64,000 nt of DNA from Nostoc sp. TCL26-01 (lineage in GTDB: Bacteria > Cyanobacteriota > Cyanobacteriia > Cyanobacteriales > Nostocaceae). The stretch lies in assembly GCF_013393945.1 (NCBI RefSeq), contig NZ_CP040298.1:124001-188000 (forward strand). The letters are read 5' to 3'. The notes below the pieces were generated by a model. The model was given only the letters and a program-made list of their open reading frames with translations, did not search any database and was not told where the DNA came from. Shown one piece after another: positions 8,024 to 16,735 of this stretch. The translations under genes were made by a program, and so were the position numbers. Every line of letters begins with the position of its first letter. Positions within the stretch are counted from its first letter, which is position 1.

Positions 8024-10851
8024 TGAAGATAACACAACCCCCAGCTTATGAATATCATGTCGGAGGGAGTTTGCCAGTTGATGCTCCCAGTTATATCAAG
8101 CGACAAGCAGACCAGGATTTGTATGAAGGTTTAATAGCTAAGGACTATTGTTATGTACTAAACTCACGGCAAATGGGCAAGTCTAGCTTGTGGATTCAAA
8201 CAATGAAAAGACTGCAAAGTGAAAATATTGCTTGTGCTGCAATTGACTTGACGAAGATTGGCAGTCATATCGTTACACAAGAACAGTGGTATGCAGGTAT
8301 AATCCGTATCTTGATGAGTAGCTTTGCTCTTTCTCAGAAACTTAATTTACGAAGTTGGTTGTTAGAGCGAGATCGCCTTTCTCCTGTGCAGAGGTTAAGT
8401 GAATTTATTGAAGAAATATTATTAGCTGAAATTACTCAGGAAATTGTTATTTTTGTAGATGAAATTGATAGTGTACTTAGTTTAAAATTCTCGAATGACG
8501 ACTTTTTTGCTTTAATTAGGTATTGTTATAACGCGCGGGTTGTTAATCCAGTATACAAACGCCTTACATTCTGTTTACTAGGAGTAGCTACTCCCTCTGA
8601 TTTAATTAAAGATAAAAAGCGTACTCCATTTAATATAGGTCGAGCAATTGAATTAAAAGGTTTTAAATTGCATGAAGCTTTCCCTTTAACGGAAGGATTG
8701 CCAAGAAAACTTAGTAACCCAGAAATAATTTTACAAGAGATTTTAAATTGGACAGGCGGTCAACCATTTCTTACGCAGAAGCTCTGTAAGTTAATTCAAG
8801 GTTATGATAAAAGATTGAATGTACAAGATTTAGTTCAATCCCATATAATCAAGAGTTGGGAATCACAGGATGAGCCAGAGCATTTGAAAACGATACGTGA
8901 CCGTATTTTAAGAAATGAACAGCGTGCAGGGCGTTTACTAGGTTTATATCAGCAAATTTTACAGAGCGGAGAAGTTACAACAGATAAAAGTTCAGAGCAA
9001 ATAGAATTACGGTTATCAGGATTGGTAGTTGAGGAGCAAGGTAAGTTAAGAGTTTACAATCGGATCTATGAGTCTGTTTTTAATCAGAGTTGGGTTGAAA
9101 ATAGATTAGCAGATTTGCGACCATATGCTGAGGCAATAACAGCTTGGCTTATATCTAAGCGTACTGATGAATCAAGGTTATTGCGAGGTCAGGCTTTGCA
9201 AGATGCTCAGGCGTGGGCATTAGGTAAAAATTTAAGTGATGAGGATCATCACTTTTTAAATGCAGGACAAGCTCTGGAAAATCGAGAGTATCAAAATGCT
9301 TTAAAATTGCACACTTTTAGGTTTAAGAAAGGAAAAGCATCATCATTGCCTGAATTAATTGCTATGTGTGATCAATATCCTGATGAAGCACAAGATTATC
9401 TATATAATAACGATATTACACAATGGCTGTTAGGGCAAGGAAGAACAGATTTAGGAAATTTATCCCGAAAAATAATTAATTCTTATACACAAAAAAATAG
9501 GAAAGGTTTGGAGATATTTGTTCGAGAACTTTGTAAAAGTGTAGGAAGTCCTCCTAATCCAATAGTATTTGTACAACCAGATAAACTTGATTTAGGTGAA
9601 ATTCCAGTTGGATATCAAACAAATATTAATTTTGAAGTTTTTACAAAAGGGCGTGGTTTTGTATGGGGAGATGTAAAATTAGAAGGTTATCTTCCAGGCA
9701 TTTCTTTACTTCCAGAAATTAATTCTAACAATTTAAGGGAATTTTCTATTTCTCTAGATACTCTTGCTGTGACTCAAGGTAATTATGAAGGCTATATCGT
9801 ATTTCAACTAGAAGGTATAAGTCAAATATGCCGAACTTTTTTAAAATATACAGTACGAAATATTTATATTCAGCTAGAGCCAGAGCAAATAAACTTTGGA
9901 AACCTTACTTTTGTAGAAAAAAATATCCACTTTTTACAAAGAGCATTGAAAATTACTTGCATAAGTAGATTTGGTAAAGTTGAAGGAAGAATTAAAGGTA
10001 ATATTTATAATTTTCCGAAAGAAATTGAGATAAGCCCTGATAGTTTTGAAGATAAAGAAGTTGATTTAACAATAAAGCTAGTTCCAACTTTTATACAAGC
10101 TGGAAAATATGAAGATAAAATTACTTTAACAACTAATATTGGTCAATTTGAAGTAAGTGTAAAATTTAAGAAAGGTATACAATGGGTGACGATTATTCAA
10201 AATATTATTAGGTTTGCTATTATTTTAGGAATATTAATGTACGTAATTCGTAGTATTTTGAATTTTTGGATTCAAGTAGATAATGTCTGGTTTTTGTCAT
10301 ATACGAAAAACGGAATTACTATTGTTTCAGATATTAATTTTGCAGAAAAGTGTATTTTGAATATAAATAAGGAACAAGCTATAAACAATATAAATTTATT
10401 TTCTGTTTTGACAGGATTTGTTTTAGCTATATTTACACCTTTAATTAATCCATATTATCGAAAAATTATTAAAAACTATATACAGAATCTAGATTTTAGA
10501 TTAGTATTATTTACATTATTATGTCTTGGATTTTTGATTTATACAGTTGCTGGAGGATTTGGTAAGGATTTTTTTAGTTCAATAACTTTTGTAGCATTAT
10601 TTATAATTGATTTAATTGCATATTCTTTTACTTTGATATCTGTAAAACAACCAGCATGGGGATGGTCATTACTAGGTGTTTTAATAGGTGGTATTTTAGG
10701 TATTTTCCAAGCACTAAAAACTACAAATCAGTATAGTTTTATACCAAAAATTACATTTGTTGGCTTTATTACAATTATCACTCTAGCCGTCGCTGGTTAT
10801 TTAGCAACAAATTTTATAAAAGATACTTGCTATTTTATTTCTAATAATTAA
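8023..10851 (+). CDS. AAA-like ATPase with beta-sandwich region and multi-span membrane C-terminus
   Basis: The ATG shares its A with the preceding stop codon. Residues 1-370 are an AAA-like ATPase closely related to the one at 3264: Walker A LNSRQMGKSSL (46-56) and Walker B IVIFVDEIDSVL (about 141-152). A helical segment follows (about 430-510, SLPELIAMCDQYPDEAQDYL), then two similar beta-rich units with PDKLDLGEIPVGYQ and PEQINFGNLTFVEK, reminiscent of Ig/ASH-like sandwiches (about 520-710). The last 220 residues hold five or six hydrophobic helices (from about nt 10190). By position it is the partner of the CHAT-TIR-AAA protein, as the kinase-like protein at 3264 is for the protein at 1835. 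Membrane targeting or permeabilisation is a plausible output. Codon use becomes markedly A/T-rich toward the 3' end. Confidence 0.8.
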   Translation: MKITQPPAYEYHVGGSLPVDAPSYIKRQADQDLYEGLIAKDYCYVLNSRQMGKSSLWIQTMKRLQSENIACAAIDLTKIGSHIVTQEQWYAGIIRILMSSFALSQKLNLRSWLLERDRLSPVQRLSEFIEEILLAEITQEIVIFVDEIDSVLSLKFSNDDFFALIRYCYNARVVNPVYKRLTFCLLGVATPSDLIKDKKRTPFNIGRAIELKGFKLHEAFPLTEGLPRKLSNPEIILQEILNWTGGQPFLTQKLCKLIQGYDKRLNVQDLVQSHIIKSWESQDEPEHLKTIRDRILRNEQRAGRLLGLYQQILQSGEVTTDKSSEQIELRLSGLVVEEQGKLRVYNRIYESVFNQSWVENRLADLRPYAEAITAWLISKRTDESRLLRGQALQDAQAWALGKNLSDEDHHFLNAGQALENREYQNALKLHTFRFKKGKASSLPELIAMCDQYPDEAQDYLYNNDITQWLLGQGRTDLGNLSRKIINSYTQKNRKGLEIFVRELCKSVGSPPNPIVFVQPDKLDLGEIPVGYQTNINFEVFTKGRGFVWGDVKLEGYLPGISLLPEINSNNLREFSISLDTLAVTQGNYEGYIVFQLEGISQICRTFLKYTVRNIYIQLEPEQINFGNLTFVEKNIHFLQRALKITCISRFGKVEGRIKGNIYNFPKEIEISPDSFEDKEVDLTIKLVPTFIQAGKYEDKITLTTNIGQFEVSVKFKKGIQWVTIIQNIIRFAIILGILMYVIRSILNFWIQVDNVWFLSYTKNGITIVSDINFAEKCILNINKEQAINNINLFSVLTGFVLAIFTPLINPYYRKIIKNYIQNLDFRLVLFTLLCLGFLIYTVAGGFGKDFFSSITFVALFIIDLIAYSFTLISVKQPAWGWSLLGVLIGGILGIFQALKTTNQYSFIPKITFVGFITIITLAVAGYLATNFIKDTCYFISNN

Positions 10852-11513
10852 TTTTAAAACTTTTGCAAAACTAGTTTAATGCCACTATAATAGCTGGTCA
10901 AAAATAATTTTTACAATTCGCTATTTAGAAAGCTATGCTTTTACTCAAAAAATGACCAGATTGAGCTAATCAGCATTTAAACTGCAATATAGCTAAAATT
11001 ACCTTTATGTTTGGTTTTCCGATGCCGCTTAATCACTAGCTTACCTTGATTTAACACCTTATCCAGCAGCGATCTCAACTCATTTACTGATCTAAATAAC
11101 CTATGAGCAACATATTCCTTACATGAACCTATCCCACTATTCTAAAAATCTCTAATTCTTGGTATAAAAAGTGACTGAAAACCTTAATTTTTCGTTTTTA
11201 CTTCTTTAACTCAACTTAAGCTTTTTAACGCAAATATTATTAGTGGCATAGATTCATGAGTGCCAGACTAACTCAATAATGACGCAACAAAAATCTACAA
11301 CTGCAAGCGGAAGAACCTGTGCAGCTAGAGTTAGGGTTGGAGCAGCATCCCCCTACTCCCTTTCAAGGGTAGGGGTTTTAAAATCTCGAAAATAGTTGAG
11401 AAATTTCTTAACTGTTTAACGTGGTTTGGTCGTTTCAGGATTTAAGTATCGGCTAAAATAGTCAAAAAATGACCAAGTACAAAATCCCTACCCTTGAAAG
11501 CCCCCTACTCCCC
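10852..11513. other. Gene-free stretch with a possible transposase-like relic
   Basis: No full gene is visible in these 660 bp. On the minus strand, 11141 down to 10977 is open and encodes a 54-residue tail ending LNQGKLVIKRHRKTKHKGNF and a short extension. It has no start codon and looks like a gene 3' end, perhaps of a transposase, but I cannot name the family. The part beside the IS element carries the inverted repeat listed separately. Confidence 0.4.
11360..11500. repeat. Inverted repeat pair with 20-bp arms
   Basis: The arm CTTTCAAGGGTAGGGGTTTT (11360-11379) is repeated inverted at 11481-11500 with one mismatch, enclosing about 100 bp without coding potential. The direct motif CCCCCTACTCCC stands outside the first arm (11349-11360) and after the second (11501-11512). 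It could be a small non-autonomous (MITE-like) element; this is inference. Confidence 0.6.
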
Positions 11514-11554
11514 CAGGGCTGTTTCATTCCCTAAAACAGGTAAAATAGCAAGAG

Positions 11555-12127
11555 TTGTGGGGAAAAAATATGGGTGCAGAGCTGATAGAACAATTAAAGC
11601 AAGTGGAAGATTTTAGAACGACTGATGGACGAAGACATCCACTGTGGCTAGTGTTGCTGTTTGTCATAATGGGAACAATGAATGGATATGTTGGGTATCG
11701 TGAGTGGGGAGATTTTGTTAAAAGGCATAGACGGGTATTAATAGAAAAATTTGGCATTCAAAAACATGGGGTTCCCTCATATTCAACAATTCGACGTGTA
11801 GTCATGGGAGTGAATTTTGATAAACTGACAGAAAAATTTAATGAATGGGCGAAAAATTATGTGGATTTAGAAGTATCAGAATGGTGTGCAGTAGATGGTA
11901 AAAGTATTAAGGGTACAGTGGAGAACTATAGTTCATCTCATCAGAATTTTGTGAGCATAGTATCAGTATTTGCTGGCAAGAAAGGGCTAGTTGTGGGGAT
12001 GAAGAAATTTGATAACCAACTCAAAAGCGAAATACAAGTTGTCCAGGAGCTAGTCACAGCATTGGATATAGAAGATGTTATCTTGAGCTTTGATTCCTTA
12101 CATTGCCAAAAAAAACTTGCAAAATAA
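11555..12127 (+). CDS. ISAs1-family transposase, N-terminal part
   Basis: The protein begins MGAELIEQLKQVEDFRTTDG and RHPLWLVLLFVI, then VSEWCAVDGKSIKG, all typical of ISAs1 DDE transposases. It runs to FDSLHCQKKLAK and then a stop, where intact members read through DxLHCQKKT. The frame breaks at eight consecutive A (12108-12115). The rest of the enzyme continues in the -1 frame (12103-12660). Either one A was lost or a -1 slip on the A run is used; intact ISAs1 transposases are normally one ORF, so I favour a decayed or frameshifted gene. Confidence 0.85.
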   Translation: MWGKNMGAELIEQLKQVEDFRTTDGRRHPLWLVLLFVIMGTMNGYVGYREWGDFVKRHRRVLIEKFGIQKHGVPSYSTIRRVVMGVNFDKLTEKFNEWAKNYVDLEVSEWCAVDGKSIKGTVENYSSSHQNFVSIVSVFAGKKGLVVGMKKFDNQLKSEIQVVQELVTALDIEDVILSFDSLHCQKKLAK

Positions 12128-12660
12128 TTATTGAAGGTGGTAACGATTACGTTATTGCTGTGAAAGATAATCAACCAAAACTACATCGACATATTCAACA
12201 GATTGCCGCTACCAGAAAACCAACTTCTCGGATAATTGAGACAGAAAAGACTAGAGATAGATTAACAACTCGTACTGTCGAAGTTTTCCATGATGTCAAT
12301 GGAATTGACCCAGAATGGACGGGAATACAATCTTTAATTAGGGTCGAAAGAATTGGCACAAGAAAGGATAAGAAATATCATGAGATTGTTTGTTATATTA
12401 GCAGCTTGATTTGTACAGCGAAGGAATTTGCCATCGGTATTCGCGGTCATTGGGGTATCGAAAATTGCCTCCATTGGGTGAAAGATGTTGTTTTCAAAGA
12501 AGATAATTCGACGATCCGTATGGGCAATGCTCCCGCAAATCTCTCCATATTGAGAGCAATCGCTCTCAATATACTTCGCCGAAATGGTCATACTTCCATC
12601 ACAATTGCCCAAAGATTTATCTCTCATGATATTGACAAACTCCTTCACCTTGTGGAATGA
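12103..12660 (+). CDS. ISAs1-family transposase, C-terminal part (out of frame)
   Basis: This is the downstream half of the transposase. PKKTCKIIIEGGNDYVIAVK rejoins the family consensus directly after the A8 run, and RGHWGIENCLHWVKDVVF with a following ED carries the catalytic acidic region. The end is 10 bp from the terminal repeat. It has no ribosome site of its own, so it would be made only as a -1 frameshift fusion with the upstream part, or not at all. Confidence 0.85.
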   Translation: MPKKTCKIIIEGGNDYVIAVKDNQPKLHRHIQQIAATRKPTSRIIETEKTRDRLTTRTVEVFHDVNGIDPEWTGIQSLIRVERIGTRKDKKYHEIVCYISSLICTAKEFAIGIRGHWGIENCLHWVKDVVFKEDNSTIRMGNAPANLSILRAIALNILRRNGHTSITIAQRFISHDIDKLLHLVE

Positions 12661-12672
12661 AACAGCCCTGCC

Positions 12673-13032
12673 CTACTCCCCCACCGGAAACCGCCGCATC
12701 ATCTCGGCTAACTCCACAGCTTCACCATCCGGCGCATACACAACTTCACCAGACATCGCAATCACAATCCTTGGCTGCCTAGCCCACTCAAACCAAGCGA
12801 TCGCACCCGATTTTACCTGCTGGGCTTCCGGTTTTCGTCTCTCCCTACAAGCAGCCACAAACACAGCTTCCGGTGATTTGATCCCTTTCCAAGTTCGCAC
12901 TGCCTCTTTCAAGTAAGAGATTGCCCCCGGCACATTCTCCCGATACCGCTTGACTGTGCGCTGAATCGCCCCATTTAACCGAAACTGCGGAGTACAAGGA
13001 ATCTCCCGTAGCTGCTGCAATACCTCCTGCAC
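12673..13032 (-). pseudogene. C-terminal fragment of a plasmid protein (paralogue of 14850-15243)
   Basis: The fragment encodes EIPCTPQFRLNGAIQRTVKR followed by ENVPGAISYLKEAVRTWKGI and an end IVIAMSGEVVYAPDGEAV. I do not recognise a named domain. The frame continues upstream to about 13140 through an in-frame TAG (just before the GTG at 13032), encoding HSSAAPVASNFQN, a linker peptide also found in the protein at 19568 (HISAAPVASGFEN). It is therefore probably the C-terminal part of a larger 19568-like protein, broken by a stop and a 5' deletion. The ISAs1 element sits at its stop codon. A short product from the GTG remains possible. Confidence 0.55.
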
Positions 13033-13709
13033 TTCTTGCTACTGGCTAGGCTGAACTGATTTTTCCACAGGCTCGGCGTAATCATCAACTGAGTCAACAT
13101 TTTGAAAATTTGAAGCAACCGGGGCGGCGGAAGAATGGTATTAATGAGTGTCTATCTTGCTATAGGAATCGTACTTGAATCCTGCTAAGGATACTGAAAA
13201 ACAAACCTCTGTATGACAAGCTTATAGGGAACTTGGTTTTTCAGAAATCAAATATGAGTCCTCTAGTCGAATTCATGCTAACTTACAAGAGTTCGCGCAA
13301 AGAGTTAGCTATATTTCGGCTCTAGAGACATCTAGAAAGCTGACAAAACAGGAGCTTATAAGCAAATCAAAAGACTTTGGAAACAGTTGAAGCGAAGCAA
13401 GAAAAAACTTTTAACTAGCTCTGAAGTACCAGCAGAATTTTAATGTTTTTTAATGAATATTTGTCTATAAAATTAACAAAAAGATTTCTGTTTTGTATGA
13501 CTGTCAAGCAATTGTAGATTGCCGATTGTAGATTTGAGATTGACTGCACCCACTCTTGGACGCAGCTTGAGGATTTGAGATTGATGATTTTAGATTTATT
13601 CCTGCCCCTTGCGGCGGGGCTTGTACCAAAAACATTTAATCTGCAATCTGCAATCTTCAATCTCCAATCTTCTCCGTCAATACGAGCAACAATTTTATAT
13701 TCCCAACTG
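13033..13709. other. Gene-free stretch with short repeats
   Basis: No complete gene is visible. A plus-strand frame without start (13217-13390, encoding AYRELGFSEIKYESSSRIHA and more) may be a gene relic. From 13510 to 13675 there are tandem heptad-like repeats (AGATTTGAGATTG type on one side, CAATCTGCAATCTTCAATCT on the other). These form a large imperfect inverted repeat around GCCCCTTGCGGCGGGGC and are typical of cyanobacterial intergenic repeats. Confidence 0.55.
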
Positions 13710-14702
13710 CTAATATTGCTTTATCAATTGTTGAATATATTGCTTAGACGAGCCATAACTAACAATTATTACATCCAGATCAACATTTCTATATAGATTC
13801 AAAGCACGTTGAATAGCGTCAATAATCCATTCGTGTTGATTGCCGAATGCTCCACCACCAACAAGCGTCAGAAACACTCTATTGTTGCCATTGTTGAGCA
13901 AATTTAAGATTGCCGTACAAATAGTTGCTTCATAAGATGCTTCTAGAACCAATCGTGCAAATTCCGCCCATAGGTCACACGGATAATTTGAGTAGGCAAC
14001 TGGCAAAGCGGAACAATAAGCTTGTGAAACTATATGTTGGCAATCATTGAGGGTTACTTGCGTATTCCACTGAATACCGATTCTTAACAATTGCCGTAAT
14101 TTATCTACTTCTGAATGAGTCAATTCCCGAAGCTGACGTGAAATCTCGACTAAACCATTACGTGATGGTAAAACATAACCGTTTCTCATTTTCCAAAGAC
14201 GATTCCCCTCATTTCCCAAAGCTACGCCTATGTCTGCAAGGCAATCAATTTGATTTATAGCTGATTGCCCAATTTGCTTATTTACCTTTACAAAATAATT
14301 TCGATAAATTGTTCCTGCACCTGCTGCAATAGCACATACTGGGCCTTGGGTAAAATCCTTCTCATAAATTCCTACACCAATCTCAGGAGTTACAGAAGGA
14401 GAACGCATTTCCAGTAGATTAAACTGTGATGCTACCTGAAAAAGTGAATTAGCATTTGATTTGTTTAGATGCAAATCCTGAACGTTAGCAACTAGTTCAC
14501 TTACCGATATTTTTCCTACTTTATATGCACTCGACTGAACACTTTCTCTCAGTTCAGCTAAGGACGGCGTTTCCAAACGGCCACAAATCATTTCTTTCCC
14601 ATTTACATGAGATTTTAAGACATTCCCCTCAATAGTGATATTGTCTCTAACTTGCTGTGGCGATTCCTCAGCAAAACCTGTTAGTTTTTCAAACCAATTC
14701 AT
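13710..14702 (-). CDS. Conserved hypothetical protein, possibly macro-domain-like
   Basis: This is a 330-residue soluble protein starting MNWFEKLTGFAEESPQQ. The centre has FQVASQFNLLEM, VTPEIGVGIYEKDFTQGP and CAIAAGAGTIYRNYF. The C-terminus has FLTLVGGGAFGNQHEWIIDA followed by a strand DVIIVSYG. The order of Gly-rich loops (ASQFN, GAGTIYRN, GGGAFGN) resembles ADP-ribose-binding macro/PARG-like folds, in which a Gly-rich loop binds the diphosphate. That family assignment is a guess from motif style. It stands alone between degraded genes, and no operon partner is visible. Confidence 0.6.
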   Translation of the reverse strand: MNWFEKLTGFAEESPQQVRDNITIEGNVLKSHVNGKEMICGRLETPSLAELRESVQSSAYKVGKISVSELVANVQDLHLNKSNANSLFQVASQFNLLEMRSPSVTPEIGVGIYEKDFTQGPVCAIAAGAGTIYRNYFVKVNKQIGQSAINQIDCLADIGVALGNEGNRLWKMRNGYVLPSRNGLVEISRQLRELTHSEVDKLRQLLRIGIQWNTQVTLNDCQHIVSQAYCSALPVAYSNYPCDLWAEFARLVLEASYEATICTAILNLLNNGNNRVFLTLVGGGAFGNQHEWIIDAIQRALNLYRNVDLDVIIVSYGSSKQYIQQLIKQY

Positions 14703-14849
14703 TGGATAAAATTATAAAACATGAATGTATTATACAGAAACTTATGAATCCAAATATACTCTAGCTTTGGAGAACAAACGGTTACAAATTTGTCTGTGTA
14801 GTGATCATTTACTCTACTATTCCTCAGATTTTTGGGCATATCTACAACC

Positions 14850-15243
14850 TTACCCCTCCACCGGATACCGCCGCATCATCTCCGCCAGTGCCACAGCCTC
14901 CCCATCCGGCGTGTACACAGTATCCCCCGACATAGCAATCACAATCCTCTGCTGCCTTGCCCACTCAAACCAATCCTTCACAGCAGATTTGACCTGTGCT
15001 GACTCCGGTTTCCGCCTCTCTTTACAAGCAGCCACAAACACAGCCTCCGGTGACTTGATTCCTTTCCAAGTCCGCAGGGCTTCTTTGAGATAGGCGATCG
15101 CACCCGGCACATTTTTCCAGTACCGCTTAACTGTACGCTCTCATCTTCCCATTAAGGCGAAACTGCGGAGTACAAGGAATCTCGCATAACTGCTGCAATA
15201 TCTCTTGTACTTCCTGTTGGTTGGGCTGTACTGATTTTGCCAT
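14850..15243 (-). pseudogene. Frameshifted paralogue of the gene at 12673
   Basis: Starting from the ATG at 15243 the frame reads MAKSVQPNQQEVQEILQQL and then FRLNG before running into a stop at about 15127. The remainder, VKRYWKNVPGAIAYLKEALR to DGEAVALAEMMRRYPVEG, continues in another frame (15110-14850). Comparison with the copy at 12673 shows one extra base between the FRLNG and VKRY segments. With the stop in the other copy, both paralogues in the window are damaged. The Nostoc-type repeat context and paralogy suggest old duplication. Confidence 0.7.
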
Positions 15244-15585
15244 CAGTTCAAGCAGCGATCGCGATTATGCTGCAAAAGCACCAAATTTTTCTCTAGTAGT
15301 TTGTGTATAAAATGCTTGACCCCAAGTGTGGCAATAAAAACATAGGAATAATTAAGTAATATGTACTTTTAATCAAAAATATACTTTAGTTATCAAGTAA
15401 GCAAAATCTGATTTAGGCTCTTAGTAAAGCATCTTTGCTGAATTTATTTTTCTAAGTCCACCAATTTCTTATTCATAGATTTAAAGTCTTCATACTATTT
15501 ATCAGTAAGTTAACTGTTGCTTTTTAGCCAACTAAGTAAAGAAAATAATTATATATTCTTGCCTATTGTAAACTCTAATTAACTG
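15244..15585. other. Gene-free stretch
   Basis: This A/T-rich intergenic region has one HIP1-like site (GCGATCGCGATTATGC near 15256). I see no ORF, stable hairpin or clear promoter apart from A/T-rich sequence before the ATG at 15586. Confidence 0.5.
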
Positions 15586-16470
15586 ATGGAAGACTTAATC
15601 AAAAAAATTATATCTAAGCATCCAAAATCGACTGCTGTAGGTATTTTTGTTTTTCTATTTTTTATTTGTTCTACAACAATCATAAATACACCTCAATCGT
15701 CGAACAAATATCATCCAGAAATTAAATCAGCAGAGATAGATTCAGATACTGACTCATCTTCCACTGATTTAACTTATCCTGAAAAGGCTGAGGAAGACTC
15801 AAAATACCAAGATGAACCTAAATCAGATTCATCACATTCACTAAATGAAACGATTCCTGCATTAGTTAAGAAAACTGGATCAGACTTTTCTTATGAAACC
15901 CCAGGTAATGTACAGCTAAATGATAAAGAAATACTTGTTACTTATGTACGTACTGAGAAGTGTAATGAAGAACTGCCTGAAAATATATGGCAACAAGAAT
16001 GGGAAGCCAAGTTCGATTTAACCTCCAATACGTGGACTGATAAAGTAAGAGAAATAAGTAGTTGCTTGGGTAAATCAAAGCAAGACTGGATAAACTTTAA
16101 TACTCATCCGAGCAGATTCAGTATTGAAACTGAAAGTAGTCAAATAATCATTAGGGCTGATGCTCAAGATTATGATAATTCACTTATTATGAAAGACACA
16201 TTAGTTATAAAGTATGCTAATCCAAAACTTGTAACTACTAATGAACAGATAACTCATCAATCTTCTACTGATAATCGAGTTGTTCAAGCTGGTGATGGTT
16301 ATGCAAATTTACGGAGCTACCCAAGCACAGAAGTTGAAGTCCTAGCAAAAATCCCAAATGGTACTTCAGTAACTATCTTGAGTGAAGAAACAAATAGTGC
16401 TGGTCAGGTTTGGTACAAAGTTCAGGTTGATGATAAGATTGGTTGGCTTTATTCAGGATTAGTAAATTAA
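15586..16470 (+). CDS. Membrane-anchored protein with C-terminal SH3b domain
   Basis: The protein has 294 residues. A single hydrophobic helix (about 16-36, STAVGIFVFLFFICSTTIIN) with Lys before it predicts an N-terminal anchor and an outside C-terminus. Residues 40-95 are Ser/Asp/Glu-rich and probably disordered. The middle part is unrecognised. The last about 60 residues (GYANLRSYPSTEVEVLAKIP ... KIGWLYSGLVN) are a bacterial SH3 (SH3_3) domain, a fold that binds peptidoglycan or peptides. A cell-envelope role is likely but unspecific. Confidence 0.75.
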   Translation: MEDLIKKIISKHPKSTAVGIFVFLFFICSTTIINTPQSSNKYHPEIKSAEIDSDTDSSSTDLTYPEKAEEDSKYQDEPKSDSSHSLNETIPALVKKTGSDFSYETPGNVQLNDKEILVTYVRTEKCNEELPENIWQQEWEAKFDLTSNTWTDKVREISSCLGKSKQDWINFNTHPSRFSIETESSQIIIRADAQDYDNSLIMKDTLVIKYANPKLVTTNEQITHQSSTDNRVVQAGDGYANLRSYPSTEVEVLAKIPNGTSVTILSEETNSAGQVWYKVQVDDKIGWLYSGLVN

Positions 16471-16553
16471 CAGAAATAATAATTCTAAAGTTAAGCTTAA
16501 CTCTAATTTGAACTACTGATATTTACAGAGAATAGTTTTCTTAATTATATGAG

Positions 16554-16735
16554 CTAACTTGTTCCTAAAGAAATGCCACTTAGTTCTTGAAACAAGCTAG
16601 TCGCGTAAGAATCAGTCATGCCAGAAACATAGTCTGTAATTTTAAGGATTTTTTCGTAAATATCTTTCTCATCTTTTGGATGATATTCTTTAGGAAGCAG
16701 ATGATAAATTAATTGCATTTTTTTGTCATTACTTA
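16554..16735 (-). pseudogene. dGTPase gene, 3' portion separated by an IS
   Basis: This frame encodes SNDKKMQLIYHLLPKEYH onward to the stop at 16554. Removing the IS5-family element and one TTA copy joins it in frame to the segment 17650-18805 (...EFANSILSNDKK...), giving a 445-residue protein. It is the C-terminal tail of the HD-domain triphosphohydrolase. Confidence 0.9.

Larger units (their letters stand above)
11514..12670 (+). mobile_element. ISAs1-family insertion sequence
   Basis: Perfect 17-bp terminal inverted repeats CAGGGCTGTTTCATTCC at 11514-11530 and its complement at 12654-12670 bound a 1157-bp element. The direct repeat CCCTACTCCCC flanks both ends (11503-11513 and 12671-12681) and contains the target duplication; ISAs1 elements usually duplicate 8-10 bp. 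It inserted at the stop codon of the minus-strand gene ending at 12673. The transposase frame is split at an A8 run. Confidence 0.9.

Noticed and set aside
11360..11500. Inverted repeat as the true end of the ISAs1 element
   Set aside because: The element has its own perfect 17-bp ends at 11514 and 12670; this repeat lies outside and was present before.
13510..13675. Possible CRISPR-like repeats
   Set aside because: The units are only about 7-10 bp, contiguous, degenerate and without spacers: cyanobacterial short tandem repeats.
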